Assembly (NCBI RefSeq): GCF_017591435.1
Contig: NC_059301.1
Location: 31,956,986 to 32,020,985, forward strand
DNA from: Portunus trituberculatus
Taxonomy: Eukaryota > Arthropoda > Malacostraca > Decapoda > Portunidae
DNA: 64,000 bases
Reading direction: 5' to 3'
Below are positions 1 through 11,185 of the stretch, piece after piece. Each line of letters begins with the position of its first letter. Position 1 is the stretch's first letter. The translations under genes and the position numbers were made by a program. Below the pieces are notes generated by a model that was not told the origin of the DNA, did no database searches, and was given only the letters and a program-made list of their open reading frames with translations.

Positions 1-480
1 ATCATATTCTTGATCTCCTCCACAGTTACTTGAAACTCCTTCATAATCCCTTTCTGTTCCATTACCAGTGGTTTGTCAAAAGCAGTCTCCTTTGTGAATA
101 CCTTCCGAAAGCATCCATTCATAGCCTCTGCCATTTCCTGGGATCTTCACTGCATACTCCATTTACTTCTAAACTTTCAATACTTTCTCTATTTTTGATG
201 TTGTTGTTCACATGTCTGTAAAAAGCCTTGGTTGGTCTTTACATTTATCAATTATATCCTTTTCTTGTTTCTTTCTTTCTTCTCTTCTAATCAACACATA
301 TTCATTTCTTGCTCTTTTGTAACTTTCCACTGCTTAATCCGTCTTTTCCTTCTCCACCTCTTCCATGCATCCTCTTTTCTTGTTCTAGCCTTTTCACATC
401 TATCGTTAAACCAGTCCTGCTTTCCAACTTCTCTATGTTGTCTTATTGGTACAAATTTTTCTCACCTTCTTTGTATATTT

Positions 481-1260
481 TTATAAATTCCTTCCACTTT
501 TCATTTGCTCCTTAGCACTCTTGAATTTCATCCAATTTGTCTCTTGAAAGAATTTCTTTAGGTTTCCAAAATCTGTCTTGGCATAATTCCATCTTCCCAC
601 TTTATATTCTTCATTTCTTCTAGATTTCTCTTCATCTATCACCTTGAACTCCAAAACTGCATGATCACTCTTTGCTAAAGGGCACTCCACCCTCATCTCC
701 TCAATGACCATTGGCTCTGTACTAAAGACCAAGTCCAGTCTTGACGATGCTCCCTCTCCTCCAAACCTAGTATCTTCTTTGACCCACTGAGTTAACACAT
801 TTTCCATTGCCAGTGTCAATAGTGTATTTCCCATGTTGTCTCTGATCCTTCCATTGACCAGTCCTCCCAACACACCTCTTTACAATTAAAATCTCCCATC
901 ATTATAGTTCGTTCACAGCCACCCAACATTTCTTCCAGACATGTTCCTGTATCACTTATCATTTCTTCATATTCCTGTACTGACCATGCATTTGTCTTAG
1001 GTGGTACGTACACCACTATGTAGTGCCTCTTTTTCCTTCATTAGTTTCTGCTCTGATCTTTAGCACTTCTGCCTTTCCCATACCTTCTTTCACTTGATCC
1101 ACCTTTATATCTTTTTAACCAGCAACATCACTCCTCCTCCCATCTTACCTACTCTATTTCTTTTCCAAACATTATATTTCCTTCTCCAACCATCATCAGG
1201 TCTTCTCCTCTCTCAGTTTTGTTTCAGTAAGACCCACAATATCTGGGTTCTTGTCCTCAA
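481..1260 (-). pseudogene. LINE AP-type endonuclease (copy A)
   Basis: The endonuclease/exonuclease/phosphatase domain shows TETKL (catalytic Glu), VYVPP, GDFNCK (catalytic Asp-Asn), SRLDLVF and KSDHAVLEF (catalytic Asp-His) in the usual order. It nicks target DNA to prime reverse transcription. A single-base deletion in a C run near 850 splits the domain between the GDFN and SRLDLVF motifs. Copy F has an extra C there and reads through. Confidence 0.85.
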
Positions 1261-1717
1261 GTAATCGTTGAGTTCTAAAATCCCGATATCACTCCATTTA
1301 TGTTGGAATACATTACATTCCGCTCATCGTAAGTTTCTTTAGTCCTTTCTTGCTGTACTTTTCTGGGTTATGAACCACTTCCTCAGTCTCATATCCAAGA
1401 TTCTCCAGAAAAACTCTTTCTTCTCCTCTTCTGTCCTCTCTTCATTTTTTCAAAGCCTCCTTTCTCAACTCATTTAACATTTCTCTTTCCTTTTCACCGA
1501 GATCTCTTCTCAACCAAATCTTCCTTGTTGTTTCCTGCTGGGCTAGCCTCCATGACTTCTCCACCAATTCATCTACATCCTTTTGTGACTTAAGTTTGAT
1601 TCTTATTGGCCTCATACCTTCTCTTGTGAACTTTCCAATTCTATGGAAGTCCTCTATTTCTTGTACTAGGTCTTTTCCTCCTCCTGCACCACATTAATGA
1701 TATTATTTATCACCTTT

Positions 1718-2263
1718 TTATGTTTTCTCTCTCTCCATTTTACTCGGTGTCTTATCCTCCTCCACACCAAATATCACCACACATCTCTTTTTGTCTACAG
1801 TTTCCCTCACCAATGTCTCATTTGATTTAATAACCTTCACCACTTTCTCAGCAATCTTCTCTTCTATGATCTGTTGATCTATAATTTCAGCAAGGCCCAA
1901 AGTTTTCTCCCAGACTCTTTGATTTCCTTTTCCAGACTTGCAACTTTGTAATTTACCTCCTTTCTTTCCACTTCCTGACTTTTTCCATTCAGCCTGCTTC
2001 TCCATCACTTTTCCTAGAGATTCTCCACATTTTTCGCAATTCACTTTAATTAGCTTAACTTCCTCTTTCAGTGCTTCATTTTCCTTCTTCATATCGGCAC
2101 ACTCTTCATTACATTGTCATAACTCGTTTCCAGGCCCCATACTTTTCAAACAGTTTTCAATTTTACCTTCCAACTCCAGAATTTTCTTCACATAAGCGCT
2201 CTTCTCCATTATTCCTTGAAATCCTGTGAAGTCTGATTCATCTTTCGAGTTCACGGCCGCCAT
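1718..2263 (-). pseudogene. LINE ORF1-like region: coiled coil plus start of RRM-like fold (copy A)
   Basis: The first Met is at 2263 (MAAVNSKDE), preceded by a roughly 200-bp leader. A Lys/Glu-rich stretch with heptad-like spacing (KKENEALKEEVKLIK) indicates a coiled coil, as in LINE ORF1 RNA-binding proteins. It is followed by KRCVVIFGVEED, which resembles the first RNP strand of an RRM. The reading frame shifts near 2117 and again near 1980. The role, RNA chaperoning in the retrotransposition particle, is inferred from the LINE ORF1 family. Confidence 0.6.
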
Positions 2264-2491
2264 GTTGCGCAGATGTAAACAAACCAGCTGATGGCTCAAA
2301 CGCAGGCTATAGTTTATATTTACCTTCCATGGACATTATTTTGCTAATCAACAGTTAACATGACTATATGGAGACGGGACAAACATTACCAGCTCCTTTC
2401 CCACCTTGGTTACTCTTAGGCAATGGTAACTGTAGAATTAGAGATGATTGCTCTGGAGCTCAGCGACCACGTCCGCCATCGACGATGTCCC

Positions 2492-2545
2492 GTGTGTGTG
2501 TGTGTGTGTGTGTATTTACCTAATTGTATTTACCTAATTGTAACA
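2492..2545. repeat. (GT)n plus LINE 3' tail repeat between copies A and B
   Basis: About 22 bp of (GT)n is followed by two copies of the 14-bp unit ATTTACCTAATTGT. On the LINE strand this is the 3' end of copy B, finishing in ACAATTAGGTAAAT repeats and then (AC)n. It directly follows the 5' end of copy A and about 28 bp of flank. Confidence 0.85.
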
Positions 2546-2672
2546 TACGGGAAAAGAGCTATGCTCGTGTTGTCCCGTCTCCATATCTATTAATGTCCAG
2601 CTTTTCTTAAAATCATGAATATTCCTTGCGTTGACCACTTCCACGTCTAAACTATTCCATGCTTCCACCCTT

Positions 2673-3141
2673 CTATGAGGAAGCTATATTTTTCACATCT
2701 CTCCTATAAGTGGCCATTTTAGTTTTTCCCATGCCCTCTCGACATTCTTCCATTCCACATACACAGATCTTCCCTATCCATTTTTCCATGCCAATCATCA
2801 CTCTGTATATTGCTATCAGGTCTCCCCTTTCTCTTCTGTTTTCCAGGGTTGGAAGTTGCATTCTTTTCAGTCTGTCTTCATAAGTCAAATCTCTTAAGTC
2901 AGGCACCATTTTGTTGCAGCCCTCTGTACTTTCTCTAGTTTCCTTATGTGTTTCTTTAAGTTCGAGCCCACTGTATTGTTGCATATTCAAGCCTCGGTCT
3001 TATCATTGCAGTAATTATTTTCTTCATCATTTCTTCATCTAGATATCTGAACGCCACTCTTATGTTCCTCAATAAGTTCAATACTTCTCCAATTATTTTG
3101 TTTATATGTCTCTCTGGCGATAGGTCATTGGTAATTGTCAC
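2673..3141 (-). pseudogene. LINE RT C-terminal (thumb/connection) region, copy B
   Basis: Motifs include NDLSPERHINKI, LNLLRNIRVAF, MIRPRLEYA and the ENRRERGDLIAIYR block typical of CR1/L2-group LINEs after the RT palm. The frame breaks after LEYATIQW at a run of three Gs and resumes one frame over. Copies C, E and F share the same break. Confidence 0.8.
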
Positions 3142-4174
3142 CCCAAGGTCTTTTCTTCATGACTGGTTTTATGTCTTCATTTCCTATCTTGTACATACTC
3201 CTGATTCTTCTTTCACTCTTGCCAAACTCTATTTTCTTGCATTTTGTCGTGTTGAACTCCATTTGCCATGTACAGCTCCATTTCCATATTCTGTCCAAGT
3301 CTTCCTGGAGTAGTTCGCAATCTTTGTCACATCTCACTTTTCTTAACAATTTTGCATCGTCTGCAAATAGGCTCACATAACTGGACACCCCATCCACCAT
3401 GTCATTTATGTAGACTGCGAACATTACTGGTGCCAACACTGATCCCTGTGGAACTCCACTCTCCACCAATCCCCATTCTGATGGTCTGTCCTTAATTATT
3501 GTTCTCATTTCTCTTCCTACCAAAAGTCTTCCATCCATTTTAGTAAACTGCCATGCACTCCTCCTACCATTTCAAGTTTCCAGATCAGTCTCTGGTGTGG
3601 TACCTTATCAAAGGCCTTTTTTAAATCCAGATATATTCCATCAGCCCAACCATCTCTTTCCTGTATTACATCTATCACCCTCGAATAGTAACATATCAGG
3701 TTTGTCGTGCATGAACGCCCTTTCCTAAAACCAAATTGACACTCACAAAGTATGTCATTTTCTCCAAGAAGTCTGTCCATCTAGTCTTCACCACCCTCTC
3801 ACACATCTTAGCTACCACACTTGTAAGTGACACTGGTCTATAGTTCAATGGGTCTCTCTTGTTACCTGATTTATAGATTGGGACAATGTTAGCTCTTTTC
3901 CAGTCTTGGGGCACTACACCTTCCCTTAATGAGGCATCAATTACTTCACAAACTTTTTCTGCCAATTGCTCCTGCATTCTCTTAAAATCCATCCTGATAC
4001 CCCATCAGGTCCCACAGCTTTTCTCACTTCTAAACTCCCCATCATGTTCTTGATCTCCTCCACAGTTACTTGAAACTCCTTCATAATCCCTTTCTGTTCC
4101 ATTACCAGTGGTTTGTCAAAAGCAGTCTCCTTTGTGAATACCTTCCGAAAGCATCCATTCATAGCCTCTGCCAT
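3125..4174 (-). pseudogene. LINE reverse transcriptase, copy B
   Basis: RT motifs are in order: AVGPDGVSG, DWKRANIVPIYK, NYRPVSLTS, FGFRKGRSC, motif A YLDLKKAFDKVPH, motif B SGVPQGSVLAP and motif C FADDAK, so the catalytic aspartates are present. There are frame breaks between the GPDG block and motif A, and again after MKK near 3150. It would copy LINE RNA onto nicked chromosomal DNA, but this copy is not open throughout. Confidence 0.9.
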
Positions 4175-4520
4175 TTCCTGGGATCTTCACTGCATACTCC
4201 ATTTACTTCTAAACTTTCAATACTTTCTCTATTTTTGATGTTGTTGTTCACATGTCTGTAAAAAGCCTTGGTTGGTCTTTACATTTATCAATTATATCCT
4301 TTTCTTGTTTCTTTCTTTCTTCTCTTCTAATCAACACATATTCATTTCTTGCTCTTTTGTAACTTTCCCACTGCTTAATCCGTCTTTTCCTTCTCCACCT
4401 CTTCCATGCATCCTCTTTTCTTGTTCTAGCCTTTTCACATCTATCGTTAAACCAGTCCTGCTTTCCAACTTCTCTATGTTGTCTTATTGGTACAAATTTT
4501 TCTCACCTTCTTTGTATATT

Positions 4521-5420
4521 TTATAAATTCCTTCCACTTTTCATTTGCTCCTTAGCACTCTTGAATTTCATCCAATTTGTCTCTTGAAAGAATTTCTTTA
4601 GGTTTCCAAAATCTGTCTTGGCATAATTCCATCTTCCCACTTTATATTCTTCATTTCTTCTAGATTTCTCTTCGTCTATCACCTTGAACTCCAAAACTGC
4701 ATGATCACTCTTTGCTAAAGGGCACTCCACCCTCATCTCCTCAATGACCATTGGCTCTGTACTAAAGACCAAGTCCAGTCTTGACGATGCTCCCTCTCCT
4801 CCAAACCTAGTATCTTCTTTGACCCACTGAGTTAACACATTTTCCATTGCCAGTGTCAATAGTGTATTTCCCATGTTGTCTCTGATCCTTCCATTGACCA
4901 GTCCTCCCAACACACCTCTTTACAATTAAAATCTCCCATCATTATAGTTCGTTCACAGCCACCCAACATTTCTTCCAGACATGTTCCTGTATCACTTATC
5001 ATTTCTTCATATTCCTGTACTGACCATGCATTTGTCTTAGGTGGTACGTACACCACTATGTAGTGCCTCTTTTTCCTTCATTAGTTTCTGCTCTGATCTT
5101 TAGCACTTCTGCCTTTCCCATACCTTTTTCACTTGATCCACCTTTATATCTTTTTAACCAGCAACATCACTCCTCCTCCCATCTTACCTACTCTATTTCT
5201 TTTCCAAACGTTATATTTCCTTCTCCAACCATCATCAGGTCTTCTCCTCTCTCAGTTTTGTTTCAGTAAGACCCACAATATCTGGGTTCTTGTCCCTCAA
5301 GTAATCGTTGAGTTCTAAAATCCCCGATATCACTCCATTTATGTTGGAATACATTACATTTCGCTCATATGTAAGTTTCTTTAGTCCTTTCTTGCTGTAC
5401 TTTTCTGGGTTATGAACCAC
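4521..5420 (-). pseudogene. LINE endonuclease, copy B
   Basis: The endonuclease motifs and the C-run frameshift (near 4890) match copy A. The N-terminal part (YSNINGVISG, NPDIVGLTETKL) is open at 5235-5420, up to just inside the 5' truncation. Confidence 0.8.
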
Positions 5421-5504
5421 TTCCTCAGTCTCATATCCAAGATTCTCCAGAAAAACTCTTTCTTCTCCTCTTCTGTCCTCTCTTCATTTTTTTTCAAAGC
5501 CTCC

Positions 5505-5560
5505 GTGTGTGTGTGTTTGTGTGTGTGTGTGTATTTACCTAATTGTATTTACCTAATTGT
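5505..5560. repeat. (GT)n plus LINE 3' tail repeat between copies B and C
   Basis: A (GT)n tract with one TT interruption (5505-5532) is followed by two ATTTACCTAATTGT units. It abuts the truncated 5' end of copy B with no other sequence between. Confidence 0.85.
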
Positions 5561-5577
5561 AACATACGGGAAAAGAG

Positions 5578-6012
5578 CTATGCTCGTGTTGTCCCGTCTC
5601 CATATCTATTAATGTCCAGCTTTTTCTTAAAATCATGAATATTCCTTGCGTTGACCACTTCCACGTCTAAACTATTCCATGCTTCCACCCTTCTATGAGG
5701 GAAACTATATTTTTTCACATCTCTCCTATAAGTGGCCATTTTAGTTTTTCCCATGCCCTCTCGACATTCTTTCATTCCACATACACAGATCTTCCCTATC
5801 CATTTTTCCATGCCAATCATCACTCTGTATATTGCTATCAGGTCTCCCCTTTCTCTTCTGTTTTCCAGGGTCGGAAGTTGCATTCTTTTCAGTCTGTCTT
5901 CATAAGTCAAATCTCTTAAGTCAGGCACCATTTTGTTGCAGCCCTCTGTACTTTCTCTAGTTTCCTTATGTGTTTCTTTAAGTTCGAGCCCACTGTATTG
6001 TTGCATATTCAA
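5578..6012 (-). pseudogene. LINE RT C-terminal region, copy C
   Basis: An open frame of 144 codons covers the terminal domain from NKMVPDLRDL through ENRRERGDLIAIYR to the end (FKKKLDINRYGDGT). This is the best-preserved family 1 C terminus in the window. It shows that copies B, E and F carry extra indels near 2690, 44230 and 48350. Confidence 0.75.
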
Positions 6013-6145
6013 GCCTCGGTCTTATCATTGCAGTAATTATTTTCTTCATCATTTCTTCATCTAAATATCGAACGCCACTCTTATGTTCCTCAATAAGTTC
6101 AATACTTCTCCAATTATTTTGTTTATATGTCTCTCTGGCGATAGG

Positions 6146-7193
6146 TCATTGGTAATTGTCACCCCAAGGTCTTTTCTTCATGACTGGTTTTATGTCTTCA
6201 TTTCCTATCTTGTACATACTCCTGATTCTTCTTTCACTCTTGCCAAACTCTATTTTCTTGCATTTTGTCGTGTTGAACTCCATTTGCCATGTACAGCTCC
6301 ATTTCCATATTCTGTCCAAGTCTTCCTGGAGTAGTTCGCAATCTTTGTCACATCTCACTTTTCTTAACAATTTTGCATCGTCTGCAAATAGGCTCACATA
6401 ACTGGACACTCCATCCACCATGTCATTTATGTAGACCAAAACATTACTGGTGCCAACACTGATCCCTGTGGAACTCCACTCTCCACCAAGCCCCATTCTG
6501 ATGGTCTGTCCTTAATTATTGTTCTCATTTCTCTTCCTACCAAAAGTCTTCCATCCATTTTAGTAAACTGCCATGCACTCCTCCTACCATTTCAAGTTTC
6601 CAGATCAGTCTCCGGTGTGGTACCTTATCAAAGGCCTTTTTTAAATCCAGATATATTCCATCAGCCCAACCATCTCTTTCCTGTATTACATCTATCACCC
6701 TCGAATAGTAACATATCAGGTTTGTCGTGCATGAACGCCCTTTTCTAAAACCAAATTGACACTCACAAAGTATGTCATTTTCTCCAAGAAGTCTGTCCAT
6801 CTATTCTTCACCACCCTCTCACACATCTTAGCTACCACACTTGTAAGTGACACTGGTCTATAGTTCAATGGGTCTCTCTTGTTACCTGATTTATAAATTG
6901 GGACAATGTTAGCTCTTTTCCAGTCTTGGGGCACTACACCTTCCCTTAATGAGGCATCAATTACTTCACAAACTTTTTCTGCCAGTTGCTCCTGCATTCT
7001 CTTAAAATCCATCCTGATACCCCATCAGGTCCCACAGCTTTCTCACTTCTAAACTCCCCATCATATTCTTGATCTCCTCCACAGTTACTTGAAACTCCTT
7101 CATAATCCCTTTCTGTTCCATTACCAGTGGTTTGTCAAAAGCAGTCTCCTTTGTGAATACCTTCCGAAAGCATCCATTCATAGCCTCTGCCAT
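6146..7193 (-). pseudogene. LINE reverse transcriptase, copy C
   Basis: The RT motifs match copy B (motif A at about 6620, motif C FADDAK at about 6385). A small deletion near 6436 removes part of the motif B to C spacer, so the SGVPQGSV block falls out of frame. The endonuclease end of this copy follows at 7542-7793 (EPMVIEEMRVECPLAKSDHAVLEF). Confidence 0.85.
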
Positions 7194-7541
7194 TTCCTGG
7201 GATCCTCACTGCATACTCCATTTACTTCTAAACTTTCAATACTTTCTCTATTTTTGATGTTGTTGTTCACATGTCTGTAAAAATGCCTTGGTTGGTCTTT
7301 ACATTTATCAATTATATCCTTTTCTTGTTTCTTTCTTTCTTCTCTTCTAATCAACACATATTCATTTCTTGCTCTTTTGTAACTTTCCCACTGCTTAATC
7401 CGTCTTTTCCTTCTCCACCTCTTCCATGCATCCTCTTTTCTTGTTCTAGCCTTTTCACATCTATCGTTAAACCAGTCCTGCTTTCCAACTTCTCTATGTT
7501 GTCTTATTGGTACAAATTTTTCTCACCTTCTTTGTATATTT

Positions 7542-7854
7542 TTATAAATTCCTTCCACTTTTCATTTGCTCCTTAGCACTCTTGAATTTCATCCAATTTG
7601 TCTCTTGAAAGAATTTCTTTAGGTTTCCAAAATCTGTCTTGGCATAATTCCATCTTCCCACTTTATATTCTTCATTTCTTCTAGATTTCTCTTCATCTAT
7701 CACCTTGAACTCCAAAACTGCATGATCACTCTTTGCTAAAGGGCACTCCACCCTCATCTCCTCAATGACCATTGGCTCTGTACTAAAGACCAAGTCCAGT
7801 CTTGACGATGCTCCCTCTCCTCCAAACCTAGTATCTTCTTTGACCCACTGAGTT
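7542..7854 (-). pseudogene. C-terminal part of LINE endonuclease, copy C
   Basis: This holds the SRLDLVFS and AKSDHAVLEF motifs. The rest of the domain is missing because of the 5' truncation at 7854. Confidence 0.75.
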
Positions 7855-7905
7855 GTGTGTGTGTATGTGTGTGTGTGTGTGTGTGTATTTACCTATTTGT
7901 GATTA
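7855..7905. repeat. (GT)n plus single LINE tail unit (family 2 3' end)
   Basis: A (GT)n tract containing one TATG interruption is followed by one ATTTACCTATTTGT unit. This is the family 2 version of the tail motif. Confidence 0.8.
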
Positions 7906-8446
7906 TGGGGCCCAAGCCGTAGCTCTCTATGTCCTGTCTCTTTGTCCACACTTGTCCAAATTTTTCCTTCATTTGACTGACACTCGCCACACACATCACA
8001 TCCACGCTCAGTTTGTTCCATGCATCAATGCTCTGATACGGGAAGCTATACTTCTTTATGTCACTTGTGCAGGAATCTTTCAGTATTTTCTTTGGGTGTC
8101 CTCTTAGGTAATTACTGGATGCCATCGTGATCAGGTTCTCCCTATCCAATATGTCCACTCCATTTACTATTTTGAACATTGTTATCATATCACCTCTGAC
8201 TCTTCTTTCTTCCAACATGCTTAATTCCAGCCTATTTAAACTCTCCTCATATGGTACGTCGTTAAAGTCTGGTATAATTCTTGTTGCTAACCTCTGTACT
8301 CTTTCCAGTTTCTTGACATGTTTCTTCATGTATGGTAACCAAATTACTGATGCATATTCCAGCTGTGGCCTAATCAGGGTGGTCAATATTTTCTTTATCA
8401 TGTTCCCGTCCAGGTAATTAAATGCCCATCCTATACTTTGGAGCAT
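7889..8446 (-). pseudogene. LINE RT C-terminal region, family 2
   Basis: An open stretch of 185 codons includes MLQSIGWAFNYLDG, LIRPQLEYASVIW, KKLERVQRLATRI and EERRVRGDMITMFK, the CR1-type post-palm domain. It is disconnected from the palm by a frameshift near 8500. Confidence 0.8.
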
Positions 8447-8542
8447 GCTATACGTTTTTCCAAATATTCTATTAATGTGCTTTTCTGGAGACAGAGTACT
8501 CTGTTACAGTCACTCCCAAGTCTTTTTCTTCACTAACTTCAA

Positions 8543-9456
8543 TTACAGTTTTCCCCCCAGCTGGTAGTCCTTATGTGGTCTATATTTACTTCTACCCATT
8601 CTCATTACACAGCTTTTGTTGGTATTGAATTCCATTTGCCACATCCTGCTCCATTCATATATTTTGTCCAAGTCCTTCTGCAGTATATTACAGTCATGCA
8701 TATTCCTCAATCTCCTCATAATCTTTGCATCATCTGCAAACATATTCATATAACTTCTCACTCCCTCTTGCATGTCATTTATATAGATCAGGAACATGAT
8801 GGGACCAAGCACCGAACCTTGGGGAACTCCACTGGTTACCTTCCTCTACTCTGACTTCACACCCTTCACTACCGTCCTCATTTCTCTACCTGTCAAATAA
8901 TTTCTCATCCACTCCGTCAGATTTCCCCTTATTCCTCCGATACTACTTAACTTCCACATCAATCTGTTATGTGGTACTTTATCAAATGCTTTTTTAGGTC
9001 CAAGTATATATAATCAACCCATCCATCCCTCTCTTGTAAAATATCGACCACTCTTGAGTAGAAACATAGCAAATTTGATACACATGATTTCCCTGTTCTA
9101 AAGCCAAACTGTTTCTCACTTAGTATTTCTTCGTTTTCCAGGAACTCACACCACTTGCTTTTGATCACTTCACATATCTTACACATAATGCTGGTCAATG
9201 AAACAGGTCTATAATTCAATGGTTCCATGCGACATCCACTTTTGTAAATTGGTACTACATTTGCCCTTTTCCATTCTACTGGCACCTGACCCGTGTTGAT
9301 AGATGTTCTTGTTAAATCTAAAATTGGATCTAGCAACTGCTCTTGACATTCTTTTAACATTCTTTCAGACCCACCATCTGGTCCCATTGCCTTGTTAACA
9401 TCTAATTGACTCAAAACTTTTGCAATGTCACTCTTTGTTACTATAATTTCTTGCAT
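8543..9456 (-). pseudogene. LINE reverse transcriptase, family 2
   Basis: Visible motifs are AMGPDG, EWKRANVVPIYK, NYRPVSLTSI, FGFRTGKSC, motif A beginning YLDLKK (frame lost just after it by a base deletion in a T/A run near 8995), MLGPIMFLIYINDM and motif C FADDAK. Motif B (tggttacc to aaccttgg, 8820-8840) is also frameshifted. Confidence 0.85.
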
Positions 9457-9955
9457 CTATCTTGTCACAGGTAACATCCGTCGATTGAATTGTGTTTCTT
9501 CTGTGAATACTTTGCAGAAATTCTCATTCAATTTTTCAACAATGACACTTGTATCTTCATATATATAATCTCCAACCTTTAATTTATCAACTGTTTCTTT
9601 TTTCTGTAATTTACTATCAATGAATTTATAAAACATTTTGGGACCACTTTCACAATTCTCCACTATTCTCTGTTCAAATTCTTGTTGTGCCCTTCTTCTC
9701 ACTTGAACATATTTATTTCTTACATTCCTATATGCTTGTCTCTCCACTTCCTCATTATTTCTGTTGTATTTTTTCCCATGCCTTTTCCTTCTCCCTTTTT
9801 GCCTTGTCACAGGTTTTGTTAAACCATTGATCTCCCTTTAAGCTTTTCTTAGTATATTTTGGCACAAAGTTCTCTGCAGCCTCACTATATATTTCCATAA
9901 ATTTTTCATATTTTAACTGCATGTTTGTTTTCTGGTACATTTCGGACGAATCCAC
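9457..9955 (-). pseudogene. Linker between endonuclease and RT, family 2
   Basis: Two overlapping frames (9457-9810 and 9755-9955) encode a Lys/Arg-rich linker including KGDQWFNKTCDKAK, YRNVRNKYVQVRRRAQQEF and SGPKMFYKFIDSKL. This region normally joins EN to RT in CR1-type LINEs. One frameshift lies near 9780. Confidence 0.7.
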
Positions 9956-9958
9956 ATT

Positions 9959-10804
9959 TCAAAAATAATTTCTCAACTCCTTATATCTTCCCTTAGCAAA
10001 ATTTAGGCATTCCTCCTTGTATCCAACTTCATTATCTTTGCTGAACCCCACCTTTACATCAAATTTCAATAATTCATGATCACTCTTACCCAAAGGACAC
10101 TCATGCTCAGTTTCATTTTCTAGAATTACTCCCTCTGTGAATATCAAGTCCAGTCTTGACGGGGCATCACCCCTCCTTCCCCTTGTTGGATGCCTCACCC
10201 ACTGTGTCATCAAATTTCCCACCGCATTATTTAATAGCTGCTCACCCCATTCTCCACCATTCCCCACTTCAAATTTTTCCCAATTGACATCTTTACAGTT
10301 AAAATCTCCAACTATAACCATTTTTGCTTTCTTTGCAGCTTCATTTCTCATTCTTTCCAATGTGCTTTCCACCATACTGTTATACTGATCGTTTGACCAT
10401 GCATTTGTTTTTGGTGGTACATACACAGTTACAATATTGATATCTTGCCTTCCATCAGTCACCACCACACCCACCACTTCCTCCTCATCTCCTCCAAGGT
10501 ACACATTTTGCACTATTAAGTCTTTTCTTGTTAACACAATTATTCCACCTCCACTTTTATTCACTCTATCTTTTCTCCACATTCTATAATTTCCCCCTCC
10601 AAAGCAATCTATTTGTATATTCGGTCTCAATTTAGTCTCCACTATACACATAATATCTGGTTTATCCCTTATCAGATGGTCCATACACTCTAATCTTTTT
10701 GATAGGAAGCTGTCTATGTTAGTATATGGTACTCTTATGTCTTTCTTCCTTATCTGCTCCTTTGTCTGGTCTTTTACTCCCTCTCTTTTGTCCACCACTT
10801 CCAC
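9959..10804 (-). CDS. LINE AP-type endonuclease, family 2 (open, 281 codons)
   Basis: This frame is open and holds every endonuclease motif: PYTNIDSFLSKR (Asn), MCIVETKLRP (catalytic Glu), VYVPPKTNAW, VGDFNCKDVNWE (Asp, Asn), SRLDLIF and GKSDHELLKF (Asp, His). About 40 residues of charged sequence precede the domain and resemble the RRM-to-EN hinge of families 1 and 5. The Met at 10804 is therefore probably not the true start of the polyprotein. It ends at a stop at 9959, where the linker frame follows after a frameshift. Confidence 0.85.
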   Translation of the reverse strand: MEVVDKREGVKDQTKEQIRKKDIRVPYTNIDSFLSKRLECMDHLIRDKPDIMCIVETKLRPNIQIDCFGGGNYRMWRKDRVNKSGGGIIVLTRKDLIVQNVYLGGDEEEVVGVVVTDGRQDINIVTVYVPPKTNAWSNDQYNSMVESTLERMRNEAAKKAKMVIVGDFNCKDVNWEKFEVGNGGEWGEQLLNNAVGNLMTQWVRHPTRGRRGDAPSRLDLIFTEGVILENETEHECPLGKSDHELLKFDVKVGFSKDNEVGYKEECLNFAKGRYKELRNYF

Positions 10805-10880
10805 ACTGTCGTTTCTTATTTTCCAAAAAAAAATTTCTGTTCTTGCCTCATTCCTCTCTCAATCTCCTGTAATCCTTAGC

Positions 10881-11185
10881 AATGCAATGTCCTATTAGGT
10901 TATGTGAAATCATCCTCTGCAGTAAACACAGTATGCGATGTGGCCCACCAGTTGGCAAACACTTTGAGGTTGCCAGTACTTTTGAGTTTCCTCCCAGACA
11001 ACACTCTGTCCTTCTCACTTAGCTGGCTTGACCGGTACTGTCATGACAATTTATTTGTATCATAGTGTGGGCAAGTATGCCACGCTGGCAATTGCAGGGA
11101 ATGTGTTAAGCAATGCAGGTCAAAAGAAAGTTAACATTCAAAGTATTACTTTTATGGCTAATGATAAGGATGTTAGCCCCTGTGT
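10881..11185. other. No recognised feature
   Basis: About 300 bp between two LINEs. It holds no open frame with recognisable motifs, no tract and no TIR that I can see. Confidence 0.5.

Larger units (their letters stand above)
1..2463 (-). mobile_element. CR1-like LINE family 1, copy A (5' half, cut by window start)
   Basis: This is a non-LTR retrotransposon read on the minus strand. Its 5' end lies near 2463, judged by where it stops matching two longer copies at 44-52 kb, and it runs to the start of the RT domain at base 1. From its 5' end it carries a short leader, a coiled-coil and RRM-like ORF1 region, an AP-type endonuclease and the linker before RT. It is nearly identical to the other family 1 copies. 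The clade call (CR1/L2 group) rests on the RT C-terminal region of sister copies. Frames are broken by several single-base indels. Confidence 0.85.
2514..5504 (-). mobile_element. CR1-like LINE family 1, copy B (5' truncated)
   Basis: This copy has a complete 3' end (tail repeat at 2513) and reads through the RT C-terminal domain, RT and endonuclease. It stops at 5504 inside the RRM-to-endonuclease segment, where the (GT)n tail of copy C begins. The 5' truncation is typical of target-primed reverse transcription. Confidence 0.85.
5533..7854 (-). mobile_element. CR1-like LINE family 1, copy C (5' truncated)
   Basis: The 3' end is complete and the copy extends through the RT C-terminal region and RT. 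It is cut at 7854 within the endonuclease, just before the SRLDLVF block's upstream half. The next (GT)n starts at once. Confidence 0.85.
7887..10880 (-). mobile_element. CR1-like LINE family 2
   Basis: A diverged relative of family 1 on the same strand, with a complete 3' tail at 7887. It runs through RT and endonuclease. The 5' boundary near 10880 is uncertain because no (GT)n or second copy marks it. It keeps the best endonuclease of the first cluster. Confidence 0.85.

Noticed and set aside
30..221. A 63-codon plus-strand frame (MKLLHNPFLFHYQWF..) repeated identically at 30, 4070, 7089, 45614 and 49756
   Set aside because: It is antisense to the LINE EN-RT linker and RT start and is conserved only because the LINE copies are near-identical.
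3062..3313. An 83-codon plus-strand frame (MFLNKFNTSP..) in four LINE copies
   Set aside because: Antisense shadow of the LINE RT; no independent signal.
10881..11185. Possible 5' part of LINE family 2 ORF1
   Set aside because: No coiled-coil or RRM-like residues seen; the boundary was left at about 10880.
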